From: Mesostigma viride
Lineage: Eukaryota > Streptophyta > Mesostigmatophyceae > Mesostigmatales > Mesostigmataceae
DNA: 64,000 nt
Assembly (NCBI GenBank): GCA_009746045.1
Contig: RPFO01000065.1
Coordinates: 996,211-1,060,210 of the forward strand
Direction: 5' to 3'
This document shows positions 39,013 through 50,604 of this stretch, piece by piece. A program made the position numbers and the translations under genes. Every line of letters starts with the position of its first letter. Position 1 is the stretch's first letter. The notes below the pieces were generated by a model. The model worked only from the letters and a program-made list of their open reading frames with translations. It was not told where the DNA came from and did not search any database.

Positions 39013-40560
39013 ACATTAACTAGAAAACCTGCGTCGCTTGCATTTCTAGCGCTCTTGGGTAGGAATGTACCCCCGTGACTCGGCATCGTGCAACATGCCT
39101 GTGCTGAGGCCTACGTTTTGGTGATATGTTCTACGCGTGTTCAGGGTCAATGGCTAAATTGTAATTTCCGAGCAAATTTGGTGCTTCCTGCTCGCTTCCT
39201 GTGATCATTATCTCTATCCGTACTTGCGCGCTTACATCTGCATGTTGTTGTTGTTGTTGTTGTGTCCCACACCTGCATGTAATGAGTAATAACACGCTGT
39301 ACACCTGCATGTGTTGCGTAATAACTTGCGTTTGTTTCGCGCTGAACAGCGTCCTACTTTTATTTTTTTTTCTATATCAACGTCACTGTACTTACTGGAA
39401 GACGGAAGTCCTGTCCTGCAGCCTATCTAGAATTGCATGCGCTGCGGCGTGAGATCTGACTGCGCCTGATGTATGCACATTGCACAGACGCACTACGTCA
39501 CACATAGGAAGGGTAAGACATCTTACATGGGCTTGATGAGAAGGGTACGTAGGACTAGGAATGGTACATAGGACGAATAGACATAGGAACTTGGGAAGGA
39601 CCCCGAAATATACACAGGTCAGGAACGATATAACGTGCACAACATGAAGATTGAAGACTCCAAATGGCTGCTAGAGCTGCAGAACAGACGTTGGCGTCGT
39701 GAACAGCATGCAGGCGCAGAATACAAGCGACTAAGCGAAGGGCTGCGCGCTAAGATACTAAGTAATGACGCATTCGTCGCTTGTCCGTGCATTCTTGATC
39801 AGTATTTGGTAATGGCTTACCAGCGCTAGGCGCTAGCAAGTAGCGACACAGCGCTGTGGCTTGTGAACGCGTTGCGCAACGGTTTTTCAGGCGCTGCCTG
39901 CCCTCCAGCACTGCCAAGCCTGCGGCAACGAGGCAGCAGGACACGCGACGCGCCCCACATTCCGCACAAGGCCGCTGATGGTCTTCAGGGTGCGCAGCAA
40001 GTGCGGAAAGAGCTGCAAATTTTCTTACGTTGCCTGTACAAAGTTCTTCAGGACCGGTCTTTTCACATCATACCCTTTCTTTTCCCGCCAGTCATAGTCG
40101 ATCGTTTTCCCGCAAGTATAAGTCGATAGACATTACTATGTTTTTTCGAATACCCGGTTCCGAGTTGCGATGGGTGACCTCGTCCGTTTCCCGATGGATT
40201 TAAGCTCCCGGCTTCCAGAGGCGCAGCTTGAGCGAGGTGAGTGAGGTAGGGAGCGCAGGCAGAAGCGCTGCTAGCGAGTGCCAATGCCTTAATGGGCAAC
40301 CGGCTGGATGAATCAGCTTTTGATGGGCATTTTGTGCTTTGGTTGTTGCTCTCTTGTTTAGAATCCACCCCCGTTTTCTGGCTTGGAAGACTGCCTTGTA
40401 GAATACATTTTTTACATGCTCTCCAGGTTGATGCCCATCTTGTTCCGTCAGTAAGGTGCCTTTTCTGCTGTTCACAGCGAAATGGAAAACTGCCAAAATC
40501 AGAATAACCAGGCAATGGAAGTGATGCAAGGTGAGGTATGAGAGTGCAGTGCAGCGTGCT
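39013..40560. other. Intergenic; no supported gene
   Basis: It contains GTT repeats at about 39244-39262 and a T-rich run at 39356-39372. Two charged short ORFs (39635-39829 and 39863-40129, plus) have no family I recognise and no splice or repeat support. Confidence 0.4.
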
Positions 40561-40830
40561 AGGTGGGTGGGTGGGTGGGTGGGTGGGTGGGTGGGTGGGC
40601 GGGCGGCGGGCGGGCGGGCGGGCGGCGGGCGGGCGGGCGGCGGGCGGGCGGCGCGGCGGCGGGCGGGCGGGCGGGCGGGCGGGCGGGCGGGCGGCGGCGG
40701 CGGGCGGGCGGGCGGGCGGGCGGGCGGGCGGGCGGGCGGGGCGGGCGGCGGGCGGGCGGGCGGGCGGGCAGGCGGGCGGGCGGGCGGGGTGGGGGGGGGT
40801 AGTTGAGGGGGGGGGGGGGCAGAAGTCCGA
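40561..40830 (+). repeat. GGTG then GGGC/GGCGGGC simple-repeat block
   Basis: Seven to eight GGTG units followed by about 200 bp of GGGC/GGCGGGC and a final G-run. This is strong G-quadruplex potential on the plus strand. Confidence 0.95.
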
Positions 40831-40924
40831 GGGCGAGCAGGCAGGGGAATGCCTGGCTGAATGGCTGGTTGGGTGGCTGGCTCTGCCGGCTGGTGTATTG
40901 GAAAACCGCCGTACGTGTCATGCC

Positions 40925-41480
40925 CTAACAGGGCAAGGGCTCAACCGTAGATCCAGGCAACTACAGGGGTGCACGCCTCCAACGCTGTGTGCTGTAAGTC
41001 TTCATGCGACTCCGACACCTTGGCAGGTACTGGACATGCCGCTACCTGAGTACATGGCGCCAACGCGCGCCTTGTTTAAGGCCCCTGTGCTCATCATCCT
41101 TCTGCACGGCTTCAAGGCGTGGACCTCGGACAAAACGGTGGGTGTGCATCTTGACGGCACTGGAACCAGAATGATCCGCCACATCTTGGGCGTCCGGTGC
41201 AAGAGCGCCGTACACGTACCCTGGCTGAACTCTGCTGTGAGCTCCATTTGGTTACCCATACCATGATTACCATCCGCCACCTCCGCCACCTTGTTGCTGG
41301 CCACCTTGCACAGACCAAGAGGATACCTACGGGTGCGGGCCCTGCTGGGGGCCTCGAGGCCGGCCCATGGGGTAGGCACCTGCACCTATGGCAGGCCTGA
41401 TTCTCCAGTTGGGGCCCACTTCCCACCTTGCGGGCACACCACACTGGTCAGCGCGGCATGTTTAGGACATATCAAGGAGA
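40925..41480 (+). mobile_element. Decayed LINE reverse transcriptase fragment with internal deletion
   Basis: GKGSTVDPGNYRGARLQRCV (about 40931-40995) resembles the start of a LINE RT domain (DPxNYRG). It is followed directly by a C-terminal RT block: LFKAPVLIILLHGFKAWTSD, then TRMIRHILGVR. The whole central RT, including the YxDD region, is missing. HLRHLVAGHLAQTKRIPTG corresponds to the GHLART block of the other copies. Confidence 0.6.
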
Positions 41481-41539
41481 CAACCAGCCCAGGCAGAATA
41501 TATTTGCCACAATTGTTCGAGGACCATTTGCTTAAGGGA

Positions 41540-42373
41540 TTGTTACTGCTGCTGCACCCATGCATGATCGACAAGGAGAAGTGGGCTGCTTTCGCTACAA
41601 GCACCTCCCGAAGCTGGGCTTGGCAACGATGCTTCCTCACGCCCCCGGTGGCCCATTGATCGCCAGGGTAGCCCCCAGGTAGAAGTTGTTGCCCCTGCGG
41701 ACAGCCGCTGCACTCTTGCGTCATCTGCCCTTACTTCAGAGGCCAGCTCGAACAAGGATAAAGACCCCAGGTCTGGGGCATGATACAGATGTGGTATATT
41801 TGTGTTTGTAATGCCACAGCAGCAATTGGACACGATAGACGATCCGGCAAGTGCTGTGGGTGCAATAAGACCCATGTGAGCGTATCAAGCCCATATAAGC
41901 TGCCCATTGCTGCAACATCTGCAGCGAGGGGAGTCACGTGCTGAGCATCGAGGGCCTCCTTTATGGAGGGAGGTGGATGTGGAAATGGAAGGAGCCCAGA
42001 TCTCGCCATCAGAGCACATGAGGAGGGAGCATAGAATGATTTGCTGGAGTTGGGGCCGGGCGCAACCCAACAGAAAGTTGGTGCTCATCCAGGTGCCGTC
42101 CGGATGGATGAGGCGGTTGATGCTGCGGAGATGGTGGATGCACAGCTCATAAAGCGAGGCGTAGTCCCCGTAGAAGAGGCAGTGCATGGCACTGCTCCGG
42201 GACATGTTGGTCCACTCAGCAAATCTACGTGTAAACAGCTTCGAAATACTGCCCAAGCAACAGAGACAAAAGCAGGCTGTAAACTTGGCAGCTGATATCA
42301 TACATGCTGTCTGCCAAGCATTCACATGATATCCAGCCTGCCTTGCTGCACACATAGCAGGAAAGTCTCTCAT
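41540..42373 (-). mobile_element. Diverged relic of the ORF1-type retroelement
   Basis: MHCLFYGDYASLYELCIHHL, then GCARPQLQQIILCSLLMCSD and GEIWAPS correspond to MEDLFYGSHASLLALCVYLT, MSRPRLQRYALCSLVGRSET and AIWASPP in the 35354-37423 element. Further down, HVTPLAADVAAMG matches HVTPLAADVAAIG. Several frameshifts show an older copy. Confidence 0.65.
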
Positions 42374-42624
42374 CTCAATGGTTATAGCTCAAGGAAAGCA
42401 ATGGAAACACCTATCTAATGCAATGCCACTTATGCAGTATGGCCAGCAAAAGAACCACTCTCCGACCTTCCTTTCCAACATGGTAATTTGCTAAGAAGCT
42501 GATGCCAGCTTGTTAGCCGGCCTAGCTCTGTGCACAGGCCGGATCTGCATGTCTAAAGGATTATGAATATACGCCAACACATTACCAACAATTTAACCTC
42601 AACGCCTTCGTCATACCAGCCATA

Positions 42625-43292
42625 TGTTACGTCCCAGCCCAGACACTCCTAGCCCGAGCTACGTAGCGAAAGATCTACCTTGCCGGAATTAGGAAGATTC
42701 AAGGTGGCCTAATGCAGATTGCGCTTCACGACTGGGGTCGTGAGATATCTGGCACCGCGACTTGATGCCAAGCTAATTAATACACACTTATAATGGCTAG
42801 CAATACCAATTACAAATGGATAGTTGCCCCAGGTTTAATGTGTAGGCGTATTCGCACTTATCATTCATCAAACCAAGAGGACGAGACTCTCGTCCTCGGA
42901 CCAATTTCACCTAGGTCTGCCACTACGTTGGCAAGGGGCGCCGACATGGCGCCGACCTTCCAAAGCATGCAGTCCACACAAGATCCTCGGGTCGACATCG
43001 ACCCTCGCCTACAGAATCCACGCATGAGTACAATATCTCAACTAGCTATAAAGTACGCAGCGCGGCGCGACTGCACCGGCCCCTAGAAGATACACGCATA
43101 CAACAACCTAGGCCCAAAATAACTGGTCCGAATCACCCAAACTGTCATAGTTCCATACAAAAGTCCTGACCCAGGGACAATTCCCAAATTAAGTCCCGAA
43201 ATGAGTCCCAAAGTCCTACGGACCATGACAACAAGTCAAACTACATAATTTATTCCATTGTTACGTCCGTCCAAAAGGGCCGGGACGTAACA
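42625..43292 (-). repeat. 3' LTR of the minus-strand element
   Basis: 668 bp, TG...CA ends with an 11 bp inverted repeat. The 97-codon ORF on the plus strand (42793-43086) is also present in the other LTR (51864-52157) simply because the LTRs are near-identical. Confidence 0.95.
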
Positions 43293-43304
43293 CTCCTCCC
43301 CCCC
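43293..43304 (-). promoter_or_regulatory. Polypurine tract
   Basis: Twelve purines (GGGGGGGAGGAG on the minus strand) immediately before the 3' LTR, the standard plus-strand priming site of LTR elements. It fixes the element's orientation. Confidence 0.85.
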
Positions 43305-45776
43305 ACGGGGGTCGGTAGTCCCTACCGTACAAGAGATAGAAAGGAAACAAGTAAGCTACTATAAGAGTACTATGTCCCAACCCCGGTTCACCCGCGGGTT
43401 AGTAATACCAATTCCTCTAGAGGTCGATACACAGGACCAACCCTGACGTAGTAGCATGAAACAGGATGACAGGATCAATGATTCCGCCATCCGTCATAAA
43501 ACTCTCACAACCATCTCGGCGACCGCCGTTGTTGACGCGCCGATCCACTGGAGCCACCTTAGGGGGCGCCACCGCGTGCCCTATCCCATCCACATAATAA
43601 TGCACATTCCATGTAATCCCGCGCAACCAGTCCTGAGGTCCTGAGCAGCCTCGAACTTGATGAAATGTTGACCATAGGGGTACTATGTCCCAGCCCTTGT
43701 GCACCAACGGGCCAGTGAAACCAGGTCCCCCCAGACTTGCCACGCAAGGGCAACTCTTTATATAGCCAATCGGGACTGTCAGCAGGAGGGAATATTTTTC
43801 ATGCATACAACTTGATGATCCGGCCGACGAGGTGGCCAGTCATGTATCCCGTCCAGCCGAAACCCAGCCTTACAGCGCGACTGATGCGCATAATCACATG
43901 ACGATTAAGAAGTACTACTAGCGTCGACGACGGTGAGGCACAGCATGCAGTGTAGGCCCCATGCTCAGAAGCGAGGGCGTGCACCAGAAGAATCTGATCC
44001 ATCGCCTCACTACCGACAGCTGTACGCGTCCTCTCAAATACAGGCGCGCCGTGAGCCAATTACCGACCATGCAACGTGGCCGTCCCTGGCCGCCGCTGGA
44101 GTGGCTGTATAGCGGGGGAAGCCCTAGCGTGGCCGCTAGAGTGCGCCTCCCCTGCCGCCTGCGAACGCATGCAGGTGCCCGCAAGGCCCTAGTGTGTCCA
44201 CTAGAGTGCGCCCTGCCGTCTCTATCCAGCGCAGGAAACAGGCAAAGTCGATCAACACCGGAAACTTGGATAATATGGCCAAAATTAACTAGCAGGGCCC
44301 CAGCGTGTCCACTGGAGTGCGCCCTGCCAACTCCTCCACGGAGCTGCAGTAGTTTAGGCACAACACCACTCCGGCCGACGTGCATAGACCGGAGCAGTCG
44401 CCGGTCCCCGCATTCCTTGCTGCCAATGTGCCTGAACTCCACCGCAAGCGGGGGAAAACTCCTCAGCTCGCAGTCACACCCTCCGTGACACTTGCACAGC
44501 AAGAGCACGGTTGATGTTTGCGCGGGCCCATAAGCATGTGATACTCGAGGCCGCCGGCGTGGACTGCATAGCGCCCGCAATGCCCGCACTTATATAATGC
44601 AATGGGCAGGTCGGGGAGTGACACGCCTTGCAGGAACTGCCGTATCAGTAACGTTGCCCCTGCGAGACACCGTGCTGCTCATGGAGTAGGGCCGAAGCAA
44701 CCCCGCAGTCCCAAACATGAAGAGCTCCTCGGGCTCGATCGCGCCCAGCCCACAGGTGCTCAAGCACATACAGCGATCGTGGACCGGGGTCAATGCCGCG
44801 CACGACCGGCGATCACCGCCTGTCCACCCCGCTTGACTGTCTTGCCCAGGATTCCCATCCCCGCAACAGAAACACGCCCCTATGTATGCAGTCCCCACCG
44901 CGCGTCGCAACATCCCCCACTCGAAGCTTGAAGGCCTCTCACCACCCCTGTACCAGTGCATGGCCATGGGGTATAGTACATTTTGAAGCCCACACAGCCC
45001 GCCCGCCATGCACATGGAACGCCCTGCTCTGAGTCCCTCATCCATGCAACCTCGTAGGCGCGCGGACACGAGCCACTTGCAAATCACGCTCGATCGGCCT
45101 CCACCAGTGGTGCAAGGATCGAACAACTCCCTACCGGGCTCAGCCCACAGGAGGGACGCGAACACTGCGCGATGGTAGCCATGCACAGGGTCGCGGGCAG
45201 TGACTAGGTGCTCAGACTCCAGCAGCTCGATCCTGCCTGCCTTTCAGTCTCGGGTCGCCGTTACTACAGTCCCCGTGACTCGCCCTCGACGGCCCGATCC
45301 CGCACGTCCCATGTACCTCAGTGCTCTGCCATGGCTCAGCGCGCGTCAGCGCCGGGTCCGCTCAGAGCGGACGTACCGGCCCAATGCAGTGATACCGGGT
45401 GTTACTCGGACACCGGCAGTCTGCGGGGCGACAGCGCCACATCATGTGGCATCGGCACCATGCACGCGCACTGTTGAGGCGGTGAGACAATGACCGGACA
45501 CCGCCACCTGCTTCTGATGCAACCACGACCGGCACCAGCGCAACCAGTGCAACCACGACCGGCTGGGTCATCCACCACTACTGCCGGCAGTACGTGCTGT
45601 CGCCATGCAACTGCACCGTGCCCGCATATGCTTATATATATTAAAAATATAATTACTTACAGCAGAGTGAAATCACTCAAACCAAAGCAAACGCCCAGCT
45701 ATATAAACCTATATACAGAGCCATGTCAAAGCTCTATACTACGATAAGACCAATGGAAACGCCTAACGGGAGGAAC
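43305..45776 (-). other. 3' part of the LTR element interior; two unassigned minus-strand ORFs
   Basis: ORFs at 43918-44589 (223 codons) and 44590-45186 (198 codons) sit end to end on the minus strand. They are Cys-rich (for example CKCHGGCDC and CFCCGDG) but match nothing I recognise. Three copies of a block around GGGCGCACTC (minus strand) lie at about 44127, 44196 and 44305. They may be non-coding. Confidence 0.35.
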
Positions 45777-46577
45777 CTAATAGCCCTGCTGCACCGCAAA
45801 ATCAGCCCGCGTACGGCGGAGCATGATGTCAGCCATGGCCCGAGTCAGCGCCACCGACAAGCGCTGACGCCAATATGACGTCCAGGTCCGCGCCGACCAT
45901 GGGGCCCGCTGGCCCTCCAGGTCCAGCCGGTCCTCCCGGAGCCGGCAACACTCCTTGAAGAAGGCGGAGGTCAGGGGCCCCATGGCCCCAAACTCCTCCA
46001 GGACAAAGGGCACCACACGATGGTGCCCGACGTCGCCGTAGGCCAGGAGCTTGGCCCGCTCCGCCCGGTCCGCCGTGTAACCTGCCGTGAGGGAGGCCCC
46101 AGCCACGTGGCTAAGAGCCAAGGGCCGCGCCACCGAAACGTCAATAAGCAGATGCCGGCCACCCCCCTCAAAGTCCAGCACCACGATGTCAGGCCGGTGG
46201 TTGGGGGAATAGAAGGCAGCGCCATCCGCATCCTCGGACCGGATGTTCGCGTGGGGGAAAACCGACCGGATCATGGCGAGCACCACCGTCAGGAGGACAG
46301 TGTGCAAATACAAATACCAATTCTGATTCTGTTGGCCCCCCATGCAGGCAAGGTAGTGAGTCCCCGTGGGATCCAGCGGCTGCCCACAGCTACCACAAGG
46401 CCGCCCGGCCGGAACAAGAGGCTGCGGGGCAAATAGCTGGTGCCGGAGCGCCACCGAGTAGTGGCTGGGAGCCAAGGCGAATGGGGGGGCCATGGGAAGA
46501 GCACGAAGCCGCATATGCTTGCAGCCCCGGGGGCCCTTACTCCCGACGGTCGCGGCGGACGCGGGCGCGCCCCGCAT
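45777..46577 (-). CDS. Zinc-finger plus PD-(D/E)xK-like nuclease ORF, resembling the C-terminal endonuclease of LINE polyproteins
   Basis: 266 codons, uninterrupted, with a stop shortly upstream of the first Met. Residues about 60-80 read CGSCGQPLDPTGTHYLAC, a CCHC finger. About 120-150 reads RPDIVVLDFEGGGRHLLIDV, followed by SVARP and a later AKLLAY, fitting the PD...D...K pattern of the restriction-like endonuclease domain of early-branching LINEs (R2-like, Dualen-like). No reverse transcriptase motifs precede it. It is either a captured LINE fragment or a LINE insertion inside the LTR element. Intactness contrasts with the broken gag and protease. Confidence 0.55.
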   Translation of the reverse strand: MRGAPASAATVGSKGPRGCKHMRLRALPMAPPFALAPSHYSVALRHQLFAPQPLVPAGRPCGSCGQPLDPTGTHYLACMGGQQNQNWYLYLHTVLLTVVLAMIRSVFPHANIRSEDADGAAFYSPNHRPDIVVLDFEGGGRHLLIDVSVARPLALSHVAGASLTAGYTADRAERAKLLAYGDVGHHRVVPFVLEEFGAMGPLTSAFFKECCRLREDRLDLEGQRAPWSARTWTSYWRQRLSVALTRAMADIMLRRTRADFAVQQGY

Positions 46578-47620
46578 GCACGGTTACTCGAGCCCAGGAG
46601 TGCCCTGACCCAGCTAGGCGTCGACTCAATGCCGGGGTAGCCAATTGGTTGGCTACCGACAATTCAACAAGGTGCTGTACATCTGTTTGCCGGCCGACCA
46701 CGATTCAGTACAGGCTCCGCCCTGCCTGATCGCCCAGTCGCATCGGGGTTGCAACAGCCTCCACGCACCGTGCCGTCTCCATGCACCGTGTCGCAATGGT
46801 GAAATTAATCACGTACGGGTGCACGAGAAGCGAGGCGCGTCCCTCATGCGCCAGGAAGTCAGGGAGCCGTGACTCATAGCCGCCAGCCGGAAGACTCCCT
46901 ATAATAATACTTGGCCGCGTGCCATGGGACTAGCTCCGCGTCCGTTGGTCACGCGGGACGCGACGTGCAGTCAGGCCGTAGTCTGGGGTCACTGGCACTC
47001 GCTGCCGAATCCGGCATCCCACGCGGAGATGCCTCGGTACGGACGCCTTAGTAGTAGAATCATCAAGCATCCGGTGAGCCCATGTCCAAAAAGGCCAGGA
47101 CCATGTGCACATGCGGTGCTGAGTGCCTGACGTGGTCCTCTTCGGGACGACCCGTTCAAGCCCACCGCCAACTGCAGATTATCCCATAGAGAATATATCA
47201 TGGAGAAAATATATTATATAGAAAATAGAGAATATCGAAAATATCCGCACGCTGGCGCATCGATCCCTGGCATGGCAGTAGAAGGGTCGTCGGATCCACG
47301 CGCGGCTGCGCATCGATCCCTGGCATGGCAGTAGAAGGGTCGTCGGATCCACGCGCGGCTGCGCGGTGGATTCCTACATAGATGGCCGGCTCGATCCAAC
47401 GCCGAACCGTGCCGATCATACAGGAGCTAGATATAGTTAAGAAGAGTATGGTATCATAAGGAAGTGTAGTGGACCAGTACAAGTACTTAGTATATAAAAG
47501 GTAGGTATAGTAAAGAAGTATATGGTATTATTAGTAGCCATCTGGTTTCATACGCTCTGCGACCCCTCCCCTTCCCCCGGGGACGACGCGTCCACGCGAT
47601 CGTCCAATTACTGCCAAGGA
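46578..47620 (-). other. LTR element interior without recognised gene
   Basis: Contains a perfect tandem duplication of about 57 bp (about 47250-47365, core GCATCGATCCCTGGCATGGC) and AT-rich stretches. No integrase or RT motif was found in any frame. Confidence 0.5.
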
Positions 47621-47621
47621 G

Positions 47622-48005
47622 TCAAGGATGCTGGACCGCCGGGCGCTCGTGTGTAATGCGATATGCCCTATACTCGCCGTCAGGGCACCAAAAGGAACCA
47701 TCGGGAAAACAAACTACTCGCCGGCGCACGCGAATGTCCACATCCAGCGCGTCCAAAGTCGAGCCCAATGATGATGTCCGCTGCGCCCAGCGGTGCGATG
47801 GTCGCAGCCAGGTCGAACGGGGTGCCTTGCAGCACACCTGTGATATCTGCCAGACCGGCGATTGGTGTTGGCGACCATCCGAGTGGGTCAGATGCACGGC
47901 CGTCCGGTGTGGGGGCTGGGCGTCAGGCCCAGCCGGCGCACCAGTGCCGCGTTGATGAAGGACGTGGAAGCGCCTGTGACGACCAAAAACTTGACATCCA
48001 TGACG
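47622..48005 (-). pseudogene. Retropepsin-like aspartic protease relic
   Basis: The minus strand reads FLVVTGASTSFINAALVRRL in one frame, then ITGVLQGTPFDLAATIAPLG and AADIIIGLDF in the next, then VDIRVRRRVVCFPDGSFW in the third. This is the retropepsin order of an active-site loop, flap region and IIGLDF hydrophobic motif. The catalytic Asp expected in DTGAS is Val here (GTC at the position). There are at least two frame changes and one stop. Confidence 0.65.
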
Positions 48006-48447
48006 GTTGGTTGGCCGTGTCTGAATATATTATTACAATCTCATATATAAAATATCCCATTACCGCCAACGGTACCCTATATAAAACCACTAGTGCTAGA
48101 CGCCTAATAGTAATTTCCCATTACCGCCAACGGCGTCTATGCATGGGGTCAGTGTATGATTCCAAACACCCCCCTTACTGCTGATAGCATGATAACAGGG
48201 TGACCTGCTACTGGGCAGGACCAATGCACCCTTCGTACTACTGACATCATGATAACAGGGTGACCTGCTACTGTGCAGGACCAATGCACCCTTGGTATTT
48301 GGTACAGATGTGGGGCAAAACAGACACCCCCCCCTTTGCCCTACACAGGTGGGCATTCTCAGAATGGCTAAGGTGGCCAGCCACTAGGACTGGAAAAGCG
48401 CACCGGAGTGAACATATTATAAAAATATAATTATTACTTAAATATAC
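48006..48447 (-). other. LTR element interior, gag-protease spacer with short tandem repeats
   Basis: Two copies of an about 60 bp block (ATGATAACAGGGTGACCTGC at 48189 and 48249) and two of CCCATTACCGCCAACGG (about 48056 and 48118). No coding signal. Confidence 0.5.
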
Positions 48448-50216
48448 TTATATAATATATATTATAGTATACTTCCCAGCGGCAAACTCGTAACCGGCCA
48501 CTGCTGGTGACTCAAAGGTCGCACGCTGTCCGGAGGCTAGTCGATGAGCCTCGATCTCATTGACCGCGCGCAGCACGCCCTTGGTAGAACTCATCGCTGG
48601 CGGCCGCGGCTGCTGGTGCTGAGTCGTGAACTGCCGGGCCTGCTGGCGCCCGCTCGTCCGCGTTGCGGGGCTTGTCCCTTGGGCCGGAGGAGTCCGGGCG
48701 ACTGCCGAACGCCGGGCCTGAAAACCTGGGCTCGGTCTCCCCCGTGCCACGTCCAGCATGCCTGCTACGGAGTTTGGGGCAGTCGCGCCTGAGGTGACCC
48801 ACCTCAAAGCACATGAAGCAACGGGCTTTACTCGCGTCGATGGCGTTGAGGCCATGGTCAGCGTTCCCGTCCTCCAGGTCATCGGGGAGTCCTCGTTCCC
48901 CTCGCCGTCGTGCGGGGGACCTGATCGGAAGAAACGACGCACCAATGGTGCGCGCCCGCGAGCCACGACGTCGGCCACCTGCAGAAGATACCTCTGGATA
49001 TTCAAGATGTCCCACTCCTCCCAAGGGACCTCAGCATAGTGCTTCAGTACCTCATCCTGCAGCTCGGGACTGAGTGCCTCAATGAACCGGATCTTGTACT
49101 CATACCAGGTCATGTCTGTCAGGTAGGCGGCGCTGGACTCAAACTTGGAGAGAAACTCGCGGTACGGGGTGGTTCCCTGGCGCAGCTTGCCGAATGCGAG
49201 TCGCTCGTGGATAACAGCATCTGGGGGCACCAGCTTGCGGCGCACCCGATCCATCAGCTCCTCTACGGTTTGCGGGTACGACTGGGATGCGATGCTCTCA
49301 CAATTCAGGATGCTCACCACCGAGGGGTCCATGCAGGTGTTAACCACGTGCGGGATCAGATCACAAGTGGCCAGCTGCCAGCTGTGGTGATTGCGCCAGA
49401 TGGTATACTGCTGTTGCCACATGCGTCCCCATTCGTCTACCTCGCGCGGTTTCATGTCTGCGTGCAGCTTGGGTACATTCTTGAAATTGGGCATCGGTGG
49501 GGCCTTTACCGCGTTGGTGATGGGCCCACCGACGTCTACGTAGGAGATGGAGCCGAAGGCGGGGGGCTGCGACCGGGGGAGAGATCCGGACCTGGACGGC
49601 GTACCATGAGTCCGCCGCACCTGTACTGATGAGGGATGTTCGTACCCCGGGTCATCCAAGGCCACCCTGCTGAAATTAAGGTTGCCGACAGGCGCAGGCG
49701 ATGGGACCACGCTGCTGTCAAACACCCGTGGACGCTGCGGTTGAGGTACCGGACGCTGGACGGGCGAATGAGTCTCCTCGCCTCGGGCAGTGACACTGCT
49801 TCTGTCATCCCCTGGCCTGGCCCGTGGTCTATGAGTACCAACAGGTGGGCCCTGCGTAACTGGTTCCTCGTCAACCTCGCCAGTCCCCTCCAGATCGTCG
49901 AACTCGCCATCTGCCCCTGGAATCTCCCCATCCTCATCCGAATTCCATAGCGCCGTGGGTAACAGGGAGGTGCTGCCGAAGGACACTCTGCGTCTGCCCC
50001 GGTGGGTGGGGCCCGGCGGAGGTCCCTGGGGACGCCCCCGCCCCGCCCAAGGATGCGATGGCCGCCCTGTAGCTGGCTGCTGATAACGGTAGGGCAGGGT
50101 ATCTTCATTCTCGTCTCCCTGCTGCTCAGGCTCATGGGGTAGCCACTGTAGTCTCGTCTGAGGTTGTTGTTGCCGCGGTCGGGGCTGCTGTTGTTGCCGT
50201 TGCTGCTGCGGTGACG

Positions 50217-50251
<35 letters not shown>

Positions 50252-50305
50252 TGCTGTCGCTGCTGTTGCTGCTGCTGTTGCTGCTGCTGTTGCTGCTGTC
50301 GCTGC

Positions 50306-50342
<37 letters not shown>

Positions 50343-50604
50343 ACTGGAAACCCTGCTGGAGCATCTCCTGGCTGCGCCCGTCCCCCCCTTGTTCCAACCT
50401 GGAGTCTGGACTGTCATCATCTGATGAATCTCTGCGGCCCTGGTCTCTGGATCGTGGGGAGCCTTCCGCAGGTCTCTCCATGACCTCACCTGTACCTGTC
50501 CCTACTTGGACGTGCGGTGGTACCTCTACCACCTCTATACCTTGCTCGTGGTTGTCTGCCTGTTCTATCTCTCTGTTGACAGGTTCTCTCCGTTTCCGTG
50601 GCAT
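48448..50604 (-). pseudogene. LTR retrotransposon gag, glutamine-rich N-terminus, with an in-frame stop and a frameshift
   Basis: The structural polyprotein starts MPRKRREPVNREIEQADNHE at 50604. At 50343-50341 a TAG interrupts the run into a long polyglutamine tract (about 50160-50340, CAG/CAA); the frame then stays open past 49986. Residues encoded at about 49500-48990 hold the capsid-like region (EVDEWGRMWQQQYTIWRNHH, then ALSPELQDEVLKHY). A CCHC zinc knuckle (CFMCFEVGHLRRDC) lies in the next frame (about 48780-48825), reached by a one-base shift near the CCCC run at about 48886-48892. The capsid and knuckle suggest a Ty3/gypsy-type Gag. Inactive as read, unless the changes are sequencing errors. 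Confidence 0.75.

Noticed and set aside
39635-40129. Two short plus-strand ORFs with charged, protein-like composition
   Set aside because: No family, no splice support and no repeat or context evidence.
42793-43086. 97-codon ORF (plus strand) repeated exactly at 51864-52157
   Set aside because: It lies in the two LTRs, antisense to the element. Its conservation reflects LTR identity rather than selection.
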